NCBI GenBank assembly: GCA_004014935.1
Contig: CP025324.1
Location: 1,426,001-1,490,000, forward strand
DNA: 64,000 nucleotides
Direction: 5' to 3'
Source: Saccharomycopsis malanga
Lineage: Eukaryota > Ascomycota > Saccharomycetes > Ascoideales > Saccharomycopsidaceae
Both the position numbers and the translations under genes were made by a program. Of this stretch, positions 48,117 to 56,990 are shown piece by piece. How positions within the stretch are numbered: position 1 is the stretch's first letter; each line of letters starts with the position of its first letter. The notes below the pieces were generated by a model, which was given only the letters and a program-made list of their open reading frames with translations, ran no database searches and had not been told where the DNA came from.

Positions 48117-48494
48117 ATGACTGCTGTTCTTCCATTCACTGAGGCCAATAGAAAAGTGGTGACGTTGATGTACCGCCGTGCATTGAAACTCTCTTATTCA
48201 TGGATTAATAGACGCGATCTTTATAGAAAGAAGGCAGTGGAAATAAGACAACAATTTGATGCCAACAAAAATCTTGATGATCCAAAAAGGTTAAAAGTAA
48301 GTTGATATCATGTAGAAAAGTTTGAAAGCCAAAGCATATTAACCTTTTTTTAGCAAATCCTTGAACAGACTGAACAATTGCTTTACAAATACAGACATCC
48401 AGACCCAATCATTCCAGCAAGCAGACCAGGTGGTACCAAGTTTGAAAGAAACATGCATCCATCTTTGGAGAAACCAATTCCAGGCCATTATTAA
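48117..48494 (+). CDS. Complex I accessory subunit NDUFB9/B22 (LYR protein), one intron
   Basis: Exons 48117-48296 and 48354-48494 give 106 residues. It is the fungal B22 subunit (called NI2M in Yarrowia) of mitochondrial NADH:ubiquinone oxidoreductase, a LYR-motif protein in the distal membrane arm that binds acyl carrier protein. The LYR region is VVTLMYRRALKLSYSW (residues 14-29), then RDLYRKKAVEIRQQF. The distal signature KYRHPDPIIPASRPGGTKFE (about 71-90) matches HPQPYIFPDSPGGTSYERY of mammals. The 57-nt intron has GTAAGT, branch TATTAAC (48337-48343) and TTAG, phase 0. The ATG at 48117 is preferred to in-frame ATA/ATT codons upstream. Presence of complex I excludes Saccharomycetaceae. 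Confidence 0.92.
48297..48353 (+). other. Intron in the NDUFB9 gene
   Basis: 57 nt with GTAAGT donor, TATTAAC branch point, T-rich stretch and TAG acceptor. The unspliced frame stops two codons after the donor. Confidence 0.92.
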
Positions 48495-48949
48495 ACAGTT
48501 GAGCGCTACATGGCTCTGTAGTAGGTTCATAAGTGTAAGCGATAGAATGTGTAAACATATCGTGTTTTTGTACCTATTCCACCTATTGTGTGGTTGAATC
48601 TCTCATTGCCATGTCATTCTATCTTGTCATTTCAACTCTTGCATCATATGGAGGTAAAAGTAGTAAAATGTGTGGCATAAAGTGGGTAAATGGAGAACTT
48701 TTTTTTATCAGCTTATTCAAAACAATTGCACAACTTTAAGCCCTTTTTGCTTGCTACATTGACCTACCTTATATAACCAATCATATTATCATCTTTTATA
48801 TTTTTATTTCGTTTCTTTTACCGTTAATGACACGTTTTTCGTTAAGTGTGTTGTAGTAGTGGTATCAGTTGAACTATAAGCTATATGCGAAACGTAATAT
48901 AGAGCTTTCTATTCAACAGAAATAAGGAAAATACATAATATGTCCTACT
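48495..48949. other. NDUFB9 3' flank
   Basis: AT-rich, no ORF or repeat recognised. Confidence 0.4.
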
Positions 48950-49125
48950 AGCCACTGCCGGATGGTTCGATTCCCAACACGAATACTTTAATTCGTTGCT
49001 TTTTACGATGCTGACCAGGCAAGTGCAATTGTTTAGACCTAGACCAAAGTCTAGTGCTTACTTTCAATTCATTGGGTGGAAACATTATGATCAACAGAAC
49101 ATGATTGTGTTTTGCAGAATTTGAT
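48950..49125 (+). mobile_element. Family A, 5' half of head missing
   Basis: Starts with GCCACTGCCGGATGGTTCGATTCCCAACACG: the first bases of the head are fused to the B box, so the A-box segment is deleted. The body is well preserved (TTTTTACGATGCTGA, GCAAGTGCAATTG, CTAGACCAAAGTCTAGTGC, GATCAACAGAACATGATTG). The tail is missing. Confidence 0.65.
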
Positions 49126-49524
49126 TAATCGCCTACATGATAAAGGTGACAATACAAAAATTTCTCCTCTATTCTCACCAACAATAAGTTAATATGTGAA
49201 AAAAGAGCTTTATTTCATGAAATGAAATTTGTACTTTCTGTTTTTTTGGCATTTTTCTATTTTGTAATCATATTGAAAACAACTTTAGGGTTGTAGAGCT
49301 TTTTTGAAAATGTTTTTCAATGGTGTGTCTTCGTAGCTGGCAATATTTCCTGACTCTGACTCTTTGTATGTTGCAATGGTCTGCATAAATTGCTCAACCA
49401 CTTACTAACGTTAATACTAATAACTTCAAGGAGTTTATGTAAGTCTTTCGATATCAACTTTTTGATAAGCGAAAAGGGATAAAATCTTATCGAGATTGTG
49501 CTCATTGAAAAGAGCCGCTGGTAG
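49126..49524. other. Spacer
   Basis: AT-rich, no gene or repeat recognised. Confidence 0.35.
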
Positions 49525-49799
49525 GGTAGGATGGCTCAGTGGTACTCTCGGAGTAGATAAAGAAGGCTTTGCAGAATATTTTAGCAGATATTACTCTTGA
49601 AATAGGGCAAAAAAACCTAACAGTCCTAAAGGAGAGAAGATGATCTACAATAATACTGATTTCATACACAAATTATTTCAGGGCGTAATGTCTCTCATAG
49701 ATTACCCAATAATCCTTTTATTTCTGTTTATACACTTGGCAAAAAATGGGCATATTAGCTACCAAAATTTACGGGCGAAAAGTAAAGATGGTCTTAATA
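49525..49799 (+). mobile_element. Family A head plus segment D before B copy 9
   Basis: A head word AGGATGGCTCAGTGGTACTC and module GGCTTTGCAGAATATTTTAG, then segment D at 49640-49760 (TACTGATTTCATACACAAAT, CTCTCATAGATTACCCAAT, CACTTGGCAAAAAATGGG). It precedes the family B head just as at 33.6 kb. Confidence 0.6.
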
Positions 49800-50528
49800 T
49801 ACCTATATGTAATGCCTTACTATTGCCAAGTGGCCAAGTTGGTTGAGGCATGCGCCACGCAAAAATTGCGCGGGAAAACAAGTGTGGCGTTCCTCACTTT
49901 GGGTTTTGGTCCTCGATTCGTGCTCTTGAAGTTTTGGAGCAATCATTAAACGTTTTATTGGATTTAATCAATGCTATCTAGGTTATTTTAATTTGAAAAA
50001 GGTTACCCCAATATTTCAATTTTTGCTTCTACATTATAGTCTAATTTAAAATCGAAATTATTAAAGTTTCGCAGAAATAATTGATATAACGGAAAATTGT
50101 CATTTTAGACAAAAAGTTGATTCTTTTAAATCATATTCTAGAGTCTTTACAGCAAACCAAAGCTTACAAAAATGATATTTCTACACGCTCAGAATCCTAA
50201 AATTATGTACCGTGTATTTAATTCTAAGATTTGGCTCTCTTGAATTATATAATAGTTGCAAGTATAGGTTTGTCGAAAATAACACACGATTTGTTCAAAA
50301 TCATGTTTTTCAACCCTCAGAGAGGTTTCCTTTATTTCATAACGATATTTCTTAGTCTTTGATGTTTTTAGTTTTATTTCTGCTTCCTTTAGGATTTTAA
50401 TTAGCTTTTATTTCAAAGAAACGCGTATCTGAAACGCGTATCTGAAACCCTAAACAAAATTGTTTATTATAGGTTCTCAGAGGAACTTAGTAATTAAAAT
50501 AATCAATGTACTGGACTTGAAATATAAG

Positions 50529-50566
<38 letters not shown>

Positions 50567-50640
50567 AATAATAATAATAATTTGTCACTAGCATATTTAA
50601 ACTTTGCCTATACTTTTATTATTTTATTGTGCTCGTGTTT
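49800..50640 (+). mobile_element. Family B copy 9, carrying a nested A tail
   Basis: Complete head (CTATTGCCAAGTGGCCAAGTTGG, hairpin, CCTCGATTCGTGCTCTTGA). The body follows the consensus with TATAACGGAAAATTG, TAGAGTCTTTACAGC and ATAGGTTCTCAGAGGAAC. A family A tail interrupts it at 50504-50561, after which the B sequence resumes (GCATATTTAAACTTTGCCTA). Confidence 0.75.
50493..50572 (+). mobile_element. Family A tail insertion in B copy 9, 11-bp duplication
   Basis: A minimal 3' end copy (TGTACTGGACTTGAAATATAA, then (ATT)n of about 35 bp) flanked by exact ATTAAAATAAT at 50493-50503 and 50562-50572. The host body continues in register on both sides. AT-rich direct repeats carry some chance risk, but the position at the exact element edges argues for a true target duplication. 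Confidence 0.75.
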
Positions 50641-50644
50641 GGAG

Positions 50645-50740
50645 CTAATTTCGAGCCCAAAACATGGCAGTTTCTTATGGACAAGCTCTTTCTAAAGAGA
50701 CTTGGTGAAACCCTGTGGGCAAACCCCAATGTCCAATAAA
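50645..50740 (-). mobile_element. Family A, tail half
   Basis: Minus strand: GGACATTGGGGTTTGCCCAC, the CACCAAGTCTCTTTAGAAAG block and the tail TTTTGGGCTCGAAATTAGC. Head and body are missing. Confidence 0.55.
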
Positions 50741-50963
50741 TTTCTAAAATTAGTTACAACATTTGATAGCTCAACTTGGTTAATTTTTGTTGTTTTACAA
50801 ACGGGTCAAAGGTTTACTTTCGATTATGTTTGTTGATGACTCAATAAAATATTTCACGTTAATACATCTACAAGATAAGTTACATTAGTAATGTATTGCT
50901 AATAAAACAGGACAGTATAAAGACAATCAAGAAATAAAGAGGGAGATGTGAAAGGGTTTTAAC

Positions 50964-52634
50964 TCATTCATCATCGTCATACTCGGAGAATTCGTCAGAA
51001 TCGTCAGCTTCATCGATTTCCTCTTCTAAGGAATAAACATAAGTTGCATCTTCGAGCTCATTTTCCTCAGGGAGATCGTAGGTTAAGAAAGCATCCCAAG
51101 TGGCAGGTGTTTCGTCTCCTGATTCGATTTCTAGGATTTCGTCCAGGTCGATTTCGGAAACTTGCTTACTGTAGGGTTTCTCTTGCTTTCTTTTCGACAA
51201 TTTTTGCTCCTTGTCTTCGCTGAAGGCCCAAAGTTTAGAGATTTCGCCGTTGGAGAAGGCTAGAGCAAAAGTAAAAGCGAGAATACTAGGACATATGTAC
51301 AACAATGCTGGTTGGCCCACTTTGAAGTAATGCAAGGAGACCATGGTGGATAATAGACCGACAATGTAACCAGCGAGAGCACTGCAGAAGTACGGTTTTG
51401 GAAACTCGGTCAAATGATGGAACTCGGTCTTTGGATTGGCCTCGTGGAATCTGAACAAGTCGTACCGAAGACACAATGAGACAAACATCCCAGGGACCAC
51501 GATATCGCCCAAACCGAGCATGTGCATTGAGGAGCGAGGAACATACTGGCCAAGAGGTGCTGCGGGAGCCCCAGGGAAGCTCAATTTGGCGGGGATTTCC
51601 AACTGGGTTGCCACGTCAACCATTACAGTAGTGCCAAAGACAAAATACACGTCGTAGAAGAACAAGCCGACGAGCAAAATGGCTCCTGTTTTGAACGAGT
51701 TGATGACAGACGTTTTGATTCCAAACACAGCATACGAAACTCCAAAAAGAGTCGAGAGAATCCAGTTTTGACTGCCTGAGTTTAGATAGTAGAAAAACGC
51801 TAAAGCACTGCTCAAAGGCAAGGCGTAATATTCTGCACTGGAAAAAAACACATTGACCAACTGATCTTCTCTTTCAACTGGCAAAAACGTTTTATCCAAT
51901 GTTTTCTTGGCTTTTTCTTGGTGTTTTGCGCTTGTTTGCTCGGCGCTTTTCAAATATTTGGCATATACCCACTTGAGCCCCACAAGATTGAACACAGACT
52001 CGTACAACTTGTCCAGATCAGCCTGAAGCTTCTTTTCATCCACCACTACAGACGTGGGATTCACGCGAGGATCCTTGGAAAGCGTGAGGCGGTACTTTGC
52101 AATGAAATCAAGCGGGTTGATGCCTAGCTTGTAGGACAAGATACGGTTTACGCATTTCATTGCATAAGTTAGCGTAGAGTAATTGGCTACAATGGAAACA
52201 ACAAAGATGTACTTGTTGAAGAAGTTGAGGATTGTCTCTTTGGAAAAGTTGTTTAGCCCATAGCTCAAAGATAACAAAACACAGGCCAAAACAGCAGGCA
52301 TGAAAAACGCCTTGGTCTCATCTACAGTCTCAAGTTGGCTTATTCCTTCTAAATCAGTCGGATCAAACAATGGATGATACGGATTAGCCTCCTCGGCATT
52401 CCGCGGCTTCTTGATAGTAGCATAGCAGCCAACGACCAACGAGTACACTGCCAAAGAGCCCAACACCAAAGAGGGAACATACACCGGGTTTATTCCAAGC
52501 ACACGGATCAATGTGTTGTCGTAAATCACCGAGTTCAGCACCACTGCAAGCTTGTCGAGCCGAGAAAGAGACTCCAACGTTCTGTTTGTATATAACATGG
52601 TTTGATTAGCCACCAGCATTGAATTGTTTGCCAT
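50964..52634 (-). CDS. YPF1: Signal peptide peptidase-like intramembrane aspartyl protease
   Basis: 556 residues, about nine membrane segments. SPP enzymes cut type II transmembrane peptides inside the ER membrane; the yeast member Ypf1 acts in a branch of ERAD. The three catalytic motifs are present: YD in LFFYDVYFVFGTTVMV (Tyr327-Asp328), GLGD in HMLGLGDIVVPGMFVSL (374-377) and the PAL motif in VGQPALLYICPSIL (about 440). Both aspartates are retained. A lumenal N-terminus with two NxT/NxS sites (MLVANQT, TNRT) fits family topology. The C-terminal 75 residues are cytosolic and very acidic (LDEILEIESGDE…DEFSEYDDDE). It is divergent from the next gene. Orthology to YKL100C is inferred from the motifs. 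Confidence 0.92.
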   Translation of the reverse strand: MANNSMLVANQTMLYTNRTLESLSRLDKLAVVLNSVIYDNTLIRVLGINPVYVPSLVLGSLAVYSLVVGCYATIKKPRNAEEANPYHPLFDPTDLEGISQLETVDETKAFFMPAVLACVLLSLSYGLNNFSKETILNFFNKYIFVVSIVANYSTLTYAMKCVNRILSYKLGINPLDFIAKYRLTLSKDPRVNPTSVVVDEKKLQADLDKLYESVFNLVGLKWVYAKYLKSAEQTSAKHQEKAKKTLDKTFLPVEREDQLVNVFFSSAEYYALPLSSALAFFYYLNSGSQNWILSTLFGVSYAVFGIKTSVINSFKTGAILLVGLFFYDVYFVFGTTVMVDVATQLEIPAKLSFPGAPAAPLGQYVPRSSMHMLGLGDIVVPGMFVSLCLRYDLFRFHEANPKTEFHHLTEFPKPYFCSALAGYIVGLLSTMVSLHYFKVGQPALLYICPSILAFTFALAFSNGEISKLWAFSEDKEQKLSKRKQEKPYSKQVSEIDLDEILEIESGDETPATWDAFLTYDLPEENELEDATYVYSLEEEIDEADDSDEFSEYDDDE

Positions 52635-52989
52635 CCTGCTTGTTGTTCGTAGTCTGTCTGCTCTTTATATACCCCCAGTCTCTGTATGATTAATCATTTG
52701 CAATACCGGGGACTACGATACCGTAATCTCGAGATTACCTAATCATGGATTACATCTTATGTAAAGTTCTCCCTAATCTTGCGATTACGTAACTGTGCGC
52801 TTACGTAAGCGGCGCCAAGGCCCGTAACCTGCTAAATGGCGATGAAGGATGGCTAAGTAAGTGTGTTTGGAGAGAATAGTTGAATGACCAGGCGATTAAG
52901 CTGAAAACTTGTAGGTGTTTTCATTTCCGGTGCACGTATACAAAGTGACCAATCAGGACCTTTTTCTCGTTTGACGCACAAGTGCAGCA
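52635..52989. promoter_or_regulatory. Divergent promoter with palindromic bZIP-like sites
   Basis: A perfect 16-bp palindrome GTAATCTCGAGATTAC lies at 52723-52738. TTACGTAA occurs at 52785-52792 and inside CTTACGTAAG at 52800-52809. TTACGTAA is the classical full site for Yap-type bZIP factors. GATTACNT words recur five times in 90 bp. The region controls the SPP gene and the 741-aa gene. Confidence 0.65.
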
Positions 52990-55215
52990 ATGGTTTCTTG
53001 GAAGTTTTCCAAGAAAGGAAGCAAGCTGCGCAGTATTTCTGCAGGCTGCGGTTCTTCCAACAAGTTGCCAGAAGGCGGATGTGGCGGTGCTGAGCTGGTG
53101 GAGAATGGCGGTAGTGGCAAAGGAATGTCGTCTGAAGGCGATGCTGTCAAGTTACACGGGGTTTCTGCTGCTGGAAAGGATGATAGCAAGGGTATGCCGA
53201 CAGGGCCATCTACCGAGATGACCAACTCTAAGGGGGGTGGGTTGAAGCTCAAGCCAAAGTTCAAAGGCAATGATGTGGCTGAGGAAATGTCTAATGATAA
53301 CGACGAGCCGTTGTCGGCACAGGAAGCGAATACTTTGGAAGTAACGACAGCATCGCTTCTTTATGGCAACAATGGCACCAATATTGGCTCCTACTACAAG
53401 TTTATGGGTGTGAATCCCTTGGAGAACCGGCGCCATGAGAATGGCGGCATTGTAAGCCCAGTAAAGCCCGTAGAAACAGCGAAAACCAAGAGAGCTTCCA
53501 TGTCTCTTGGTAACTTGTTGAGTGTCAGTAAAAGCGATGCCGACGATGGCAAAAAGACGGAAAACGGCCAGAAAAAGAGCAGTTTGTTGGCCAAAAGCAA
53601 CAGCGACGGAAACTTGTTGGGAAATGTCAAGGAGAAAGCACCGCTAGCCAGTAGTAGTAGTAACAAAGACGTGATGATGAAAAAAGAGACAAACGCGATG
53701 GAAAAACCCGGTTTGCCGAAGAGCAAGTCGCGTAGAAAGTCTTTTTTTGGTCTTTTTGGAAGCAAAAACAGCAGTTCTAGCGTGGAAGAACAAAAGCCAA
53801 CTAATGAGCTGGAAAAGGCCAATGAGCCTACAAAAAGCATTGAAAATGCAAATACAATCGAGTTTCAAGAAGAAAAATCATCAAATAATGCTGCTTCTTG
53901 TCCAGAAGATCCAGTAATACAAGATGATAGTCAAAATGTCTTTTTTGCTCGCCACGTTGCTAACAAGAACAAGTCGCCAAAACTAAGCATCCTCAATACC
54001 AAGCAAACGCCAGTGACACCCAGTCAAGAACGGGGCTACGATGTATTGGGCGAGGGCGATAATAGTAATACTGTAGCGTCGCCGCACTCTACCATGAGTA
54101 ACCGTAGAAACTCGTTGATATTTGAACGGAATGTGCAGGAACAGCCTTCGTTTTCGAGAAAAAACTCATATTTGCTGCAAACCCCTGTGCTTAGTTCCAG
54201 AAAGAGCAACGTTTCGCTCAGCAGCTCCCAGCCTAAATTGCAGAGATCTGCAACCTTCAATCCCTCCAGCCCTACACACTGTACTTCTGAATGCAACGGC
54301 GGCCCTAAGCATCTGGCCTGTAGCCGCCGGTCCAGCGTGTCCAACTTCAATTCGCCGCCTGGATTAAAAGCAATTCCCAACCATTATCGGCTTGACGACT
54401 ACATTTCGCCAGCATTGGACTCTGCAGTAAACCTGGTGTCGTATCCAGAGGCAAACTCGCCTAGCCAAGAAGACGGCAAGTTGCTCCATCTGGTGAACTT
54501 GTCGAACAATCTGTCCGAAGTCAACTTGCTTTCAAAACAGTCCAGAAGACCGTCGTTCATCGAAACGTCCTTGAACAACTATTTAGACAAAACATTGAGC
54601 AACAAAAACTACAGCAGCACCAGCTTACTCTTGAAAAATAGCGGAAACTTGTCGCCTTCTTTGACCAGAAGAAGTAGCAATCTTGGCTCCAGCCCCTTTG
54701 ACATCACCGATGCTCCTCCGTTACCCAACTTGTCCAACAGTATAACCGGTGCTAGCTTGCAGTCCTCCCCTCCTCGCCGTGCCTCTTTGTATGTAGGGGT
54801 TTCCCCCTATGCCCGTAAAAAAAGCATAGGTGCTGTGTCTCCCACATCATGTAGACCTCCTCTCAGCGCTCCCGAACATAAAGCAAACCAGCTGTTCTTC
54901 AATACAAGCCTGTCAGAACTACACAAACAACCTTCCGGAGACCGCGACGAGCCCGTGGATTTCACCTCCTATGCTGATCTTGTCAACTCTGAAAGCAGCT
55001 ACTATCCGGGATCAATGAGCTACTCAAACCTAGAAGGCTCAAATTACTCCACCGTAGGCTACAGTAGCGCCAATATAAGCATTTCTGACCACCACAAGCC
55101 TGAAAAACTTCGCACAAAAGAAAAACAAGAACAATTCTTCGATGCCCTAAATAATACTGACGAATCCAAAACCGACCCAAAGTTGCCTTTGGATTTTAGC
55201 AAAATCAAAGCTTAA
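52990..55215 (+). CDS. 741-aa Ser-rich protein with many basophilic kinase sites
   Basis: No catalytic domain is recognised. The N-terminus is basic (MVSWKFSKKGSKLRSIS). A short conserved-looking block YYKFMGVNPLENRR sits at about residue 135-148. Arg-Arg/Lys-x-Ser type motifs follow throughout: KRASMS, SRRKSFFG, NRRNSL, SRKNSY, SRKSNV, SRRSSV, SRRPSF, TRRSSN, PRRASL and ARKKSIG. These are consensus sites for PKA or related AGC kinases. A C-terminal element EPVDFTSYADLVNSE may be a docking motif. The rest is disordered and Asn/Ser-rich. The start ATG is the first after the divergent promoter. It is plausibly a cortical or signalling scaffold under AGC-kinase control, but that is inference. 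Confidence 0.85.
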   Translation: MVSWKFSKKGSKLRSISAGCGSSNKLPEGGCGGAELVENGGSGKGMSSEGDAVKLHGVSAAGKDDSKGMPTGPSTEMTNSKGGGLKLKPKFKGNDVAEEMSNDNDEPLSAQEANTLEVTTASLLYGNNGTNIGSYYKFMGVNPLENRRHENGGIVSPVKPVETAKTKRASMSLGNLLSVSKSDADDGKKTENGQKKSSLLAKSNSDGNLLGNVKEKAPLASSSSNKDVMMKKETNAMEKPGLPKSKSRRKSFFGLFGSKNSSSSVEEQKPTNELEKANEPTKSIENANTIEFQEEKSSNNAASCPEDPVIQDDSQNVFFARHVANKNKSPKLSILNTKQTPVTPSQERGYDVLGEGDNSNTVASPHSTMSNRRNSLIFERNVQEQPSFSRKNSYLLQTPVLSSRKSNVSLSSSQPKLQRSATFNPSSPTHCTSECNGGPKHLACSRRSSVSNFNSPPGLKAIPNHYRLDDYISPALDSAVNLVSYPEANSPSQEDGKLLHLVNLSNNLSEVNLLSKQSRRPSFIETSLNNYLDKTLSNKNYSSTSLLLKNSGNLSPSLTRRSSNLGSSPFDITDAPPLPNLSNSITGASLQSSPPRRASLYVGVSPYARKKSIGAVSPTSCRPPLSAPEHKANQLFFNTSLSELHKQPSGDRDEPVDFTSYADLVNSESSYYPGSMSYSNLEGSNYSTVGYSSANISISDHHKPEKLRTKEKQEQFFDALNNTDESKTDPKLPLDFSKIKA

Positions 55216-55536
55216 ATTGTTTGCTACTGCTTACTATATTTTTTTGTTTTGTTTTATTGGTTTTCTTCTTCTTTTGACATTTTAGACTGCTTTGTTAAAT
55301 GAAATTTTTTTAAAAATTATAAAAAAAAAAATGAAACATTTAAATGTTGGCATGTCAACTTGTTTCATGTTCTTTACCAGTTGTTTTTTTTTTCCAATCT
55401 GTTACGTTAATGGTTTTTCTTGTTGGTTTTACATTTTCTGGCCTAATTTTCTGCTCTTTATAATTGTGTTCGTACTATGAATGTTTGTTCCTACTTTGTA
55501 TTTTCAAATGTATTATTATTAAACTATTCTTTCTGA
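55216..55536. other. 3' flank of the 741-aa gene
   Basis: Strongly T-rich with A/T homopolymers, suited for polyadenylation. No gene. Confidence 0.4.
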
Positions 55537-55632
55537 GGCCACTGGGCACTATTGGGTTTTACCAAGTCCCCTTACACATGGCACGTATATACAAAACTGA
55601 TGTGTGTTGGGCTTGAAATATATCATATATTT
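55537..55632 (+). mobile_element. Family A, head fused to tail
   Basis: GGCCACTGGGCACTATTGGGTTTTACC: the first 10 bases of the head are joined to the 3' third. The tail TTGGGCTTGAAATATATCATAT is present. The lack of (ATT)n suggests loss of the terminal run. Confidence 0.65.
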
Positions 55633-55866
55633 CTGCTTTTTTTACCGGCCCCTCCTATTAGCTCGAAATAACCACTCACAAAGTTGAGAACTTGATCCTA
55701 CAATACGTCGAGCTGACATGGTGCTTGCATAGGCCAACTAGCATCTCTACAGTTCTAAAATTGGTTGGCCAAACAAGAGGCCAAATCACTCGTTTTTTCT
55801 TTGTCTGTACTCATTTTGAAATTTGGATGTTTTTAAAGAATCATTTCCTGTTATAATTTTCTCAAA

Positions 55867-56022
55867 ATAAAAAATCGGGTGTTCAGAAAAGCCAGCGAGA
55901 AGTTTACAATGACTGGGACACTTGGGTTTTTTCCCACTGGGTTTTACCAAGTCCCCTTAGACATAGCGCGTACATACGGAACTGATATGTACTGGGCTTG
56001 TAATATAAGATTATTATTATTA
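55867..56022 (+). mobile_element. Family A, 5'-truncated with 16-bp target duplication
   Basis: It starts inside the body (GGGTGTTCAGAAAAGCCAGC) and runs through AATGACTGGGACACTTGGG to the full tail and (ATT)n. It is flanked by an exact 16-bp direct repeat TTATAATTTTCTCAAA at 55851-55866 and 56023-56038. 5' truncation with a long target duplication is the signature of target-primed reverse transcription. Confidence 0.88.
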
Positions 56023-56039
56023 TTATAATTTTCTCAAAT

Positions 56040-56359
56040 GTACTAAAATTTGATATTATGAAATAGGTAACTCAATATTCTAATTTAATAAATAGACTAC
56101 TTTAAACTTTGTTTAGCCTATTCAATATATATTGAAGCAAATATCACTGTTATATTTTTTAATACCTTGTTGTTTGACAAACCTAACAAAGTAGGGTGTA
56201 CCTGTACATACAGCCAAATACCTCTTTTTCAGTTTCAGGCCTGTTTTGAGCTATGTTTGGGCTACAAGTGACAGTAAACTACTTGTTAAAAGCTGATTCT
56301 CGTCAGAAAAAGTGTAAACCATGTTTAAAATAAATATTGTAGAAAAGTATACAGAGCGA
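56040..56359. other. Spacer
   Basis: AT-rich DNA without recognised gene or repeat. Confidence 0.35.
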
Positions 56360-56668
56360 ATCGAGCCAAGTAAATATCTGTTTCGTATACATGCGCTACG
56401 TCTTAAAGGACTTGGTAAGACCCAATCATGTCCTTTTGATCATAATCTGATCAGAATTTTGTATATTGTTATATTCTCATCCAATTGGTTGAAAATATGA
56501 ACTAGACTTTGGTCTAGGTCGCCTTTCAAGACAGTTGCACTTGCCTGTGAAGTCTTGCCCAGCATCGTAAAAAGCGGTGAGTCAAAAGTGTTGGTGCTAG
56601 GAATCGAACCCGTTTTACTGCCAGGTCTTTTTTTCTTCTTGAAGAAGAGAAAAAGACGGCGCAGTGGT
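56360..56668 (-). mobile_element. Family A, nearly full length
   Basis: Minus strand: a damaged A box, then AAAAAGACCTGGCAGTAAAA and GGGTTCGATTCCTAGCACC (B box). The body has CGATGCTGGGCAAGACTTC, GCAAGTGCAACTGTC and CTAGACCAAAGTCTAGTTC. The tail is cut short at ATTTACTTGGCTCGATTCGC. Confidence 0.65.
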
Positions 56669-56990
56669 TTTCTATATATGTTGAATGTTATTTATTATAT
56701 AGGTGGCGCTTATACTGAAGTAATCAATTTTTGATTGTATCAAACTGGCAGCAAGTAATGTTAGCTTTTCTAGTAGTATCAGTAATTATGTAGTATTGTC
56801 CAGGGCCACTTTTAGTATGATTAGAGGCCACGGAAGTCAAGCATTATCCAGTAATCTAGGGGGTAGATTGCACTATTGAAATGCCACACTTTGCCAAGTT
56901 CTGTGTAAAATTTATACTTGATGGTGGGCGTATTGTTTTTTTGCCAGTTATCTAGTTTCCTACTTATCAGATAGCATCAAACAAGAATCA
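56669..56990. promoter_or_regulatory. Upstream region of the Dal5-type permease
   Basis: 322 bp of AT-rich DNA without mobile elements. GATTAG, GATAA (rc TTATC near 56965) and GATAGC words occur close to the ATG. GATAA-type sites bind GATA factors that control nitrogen permeases, but single short sites are weak evidence. Confidence 0.35.
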
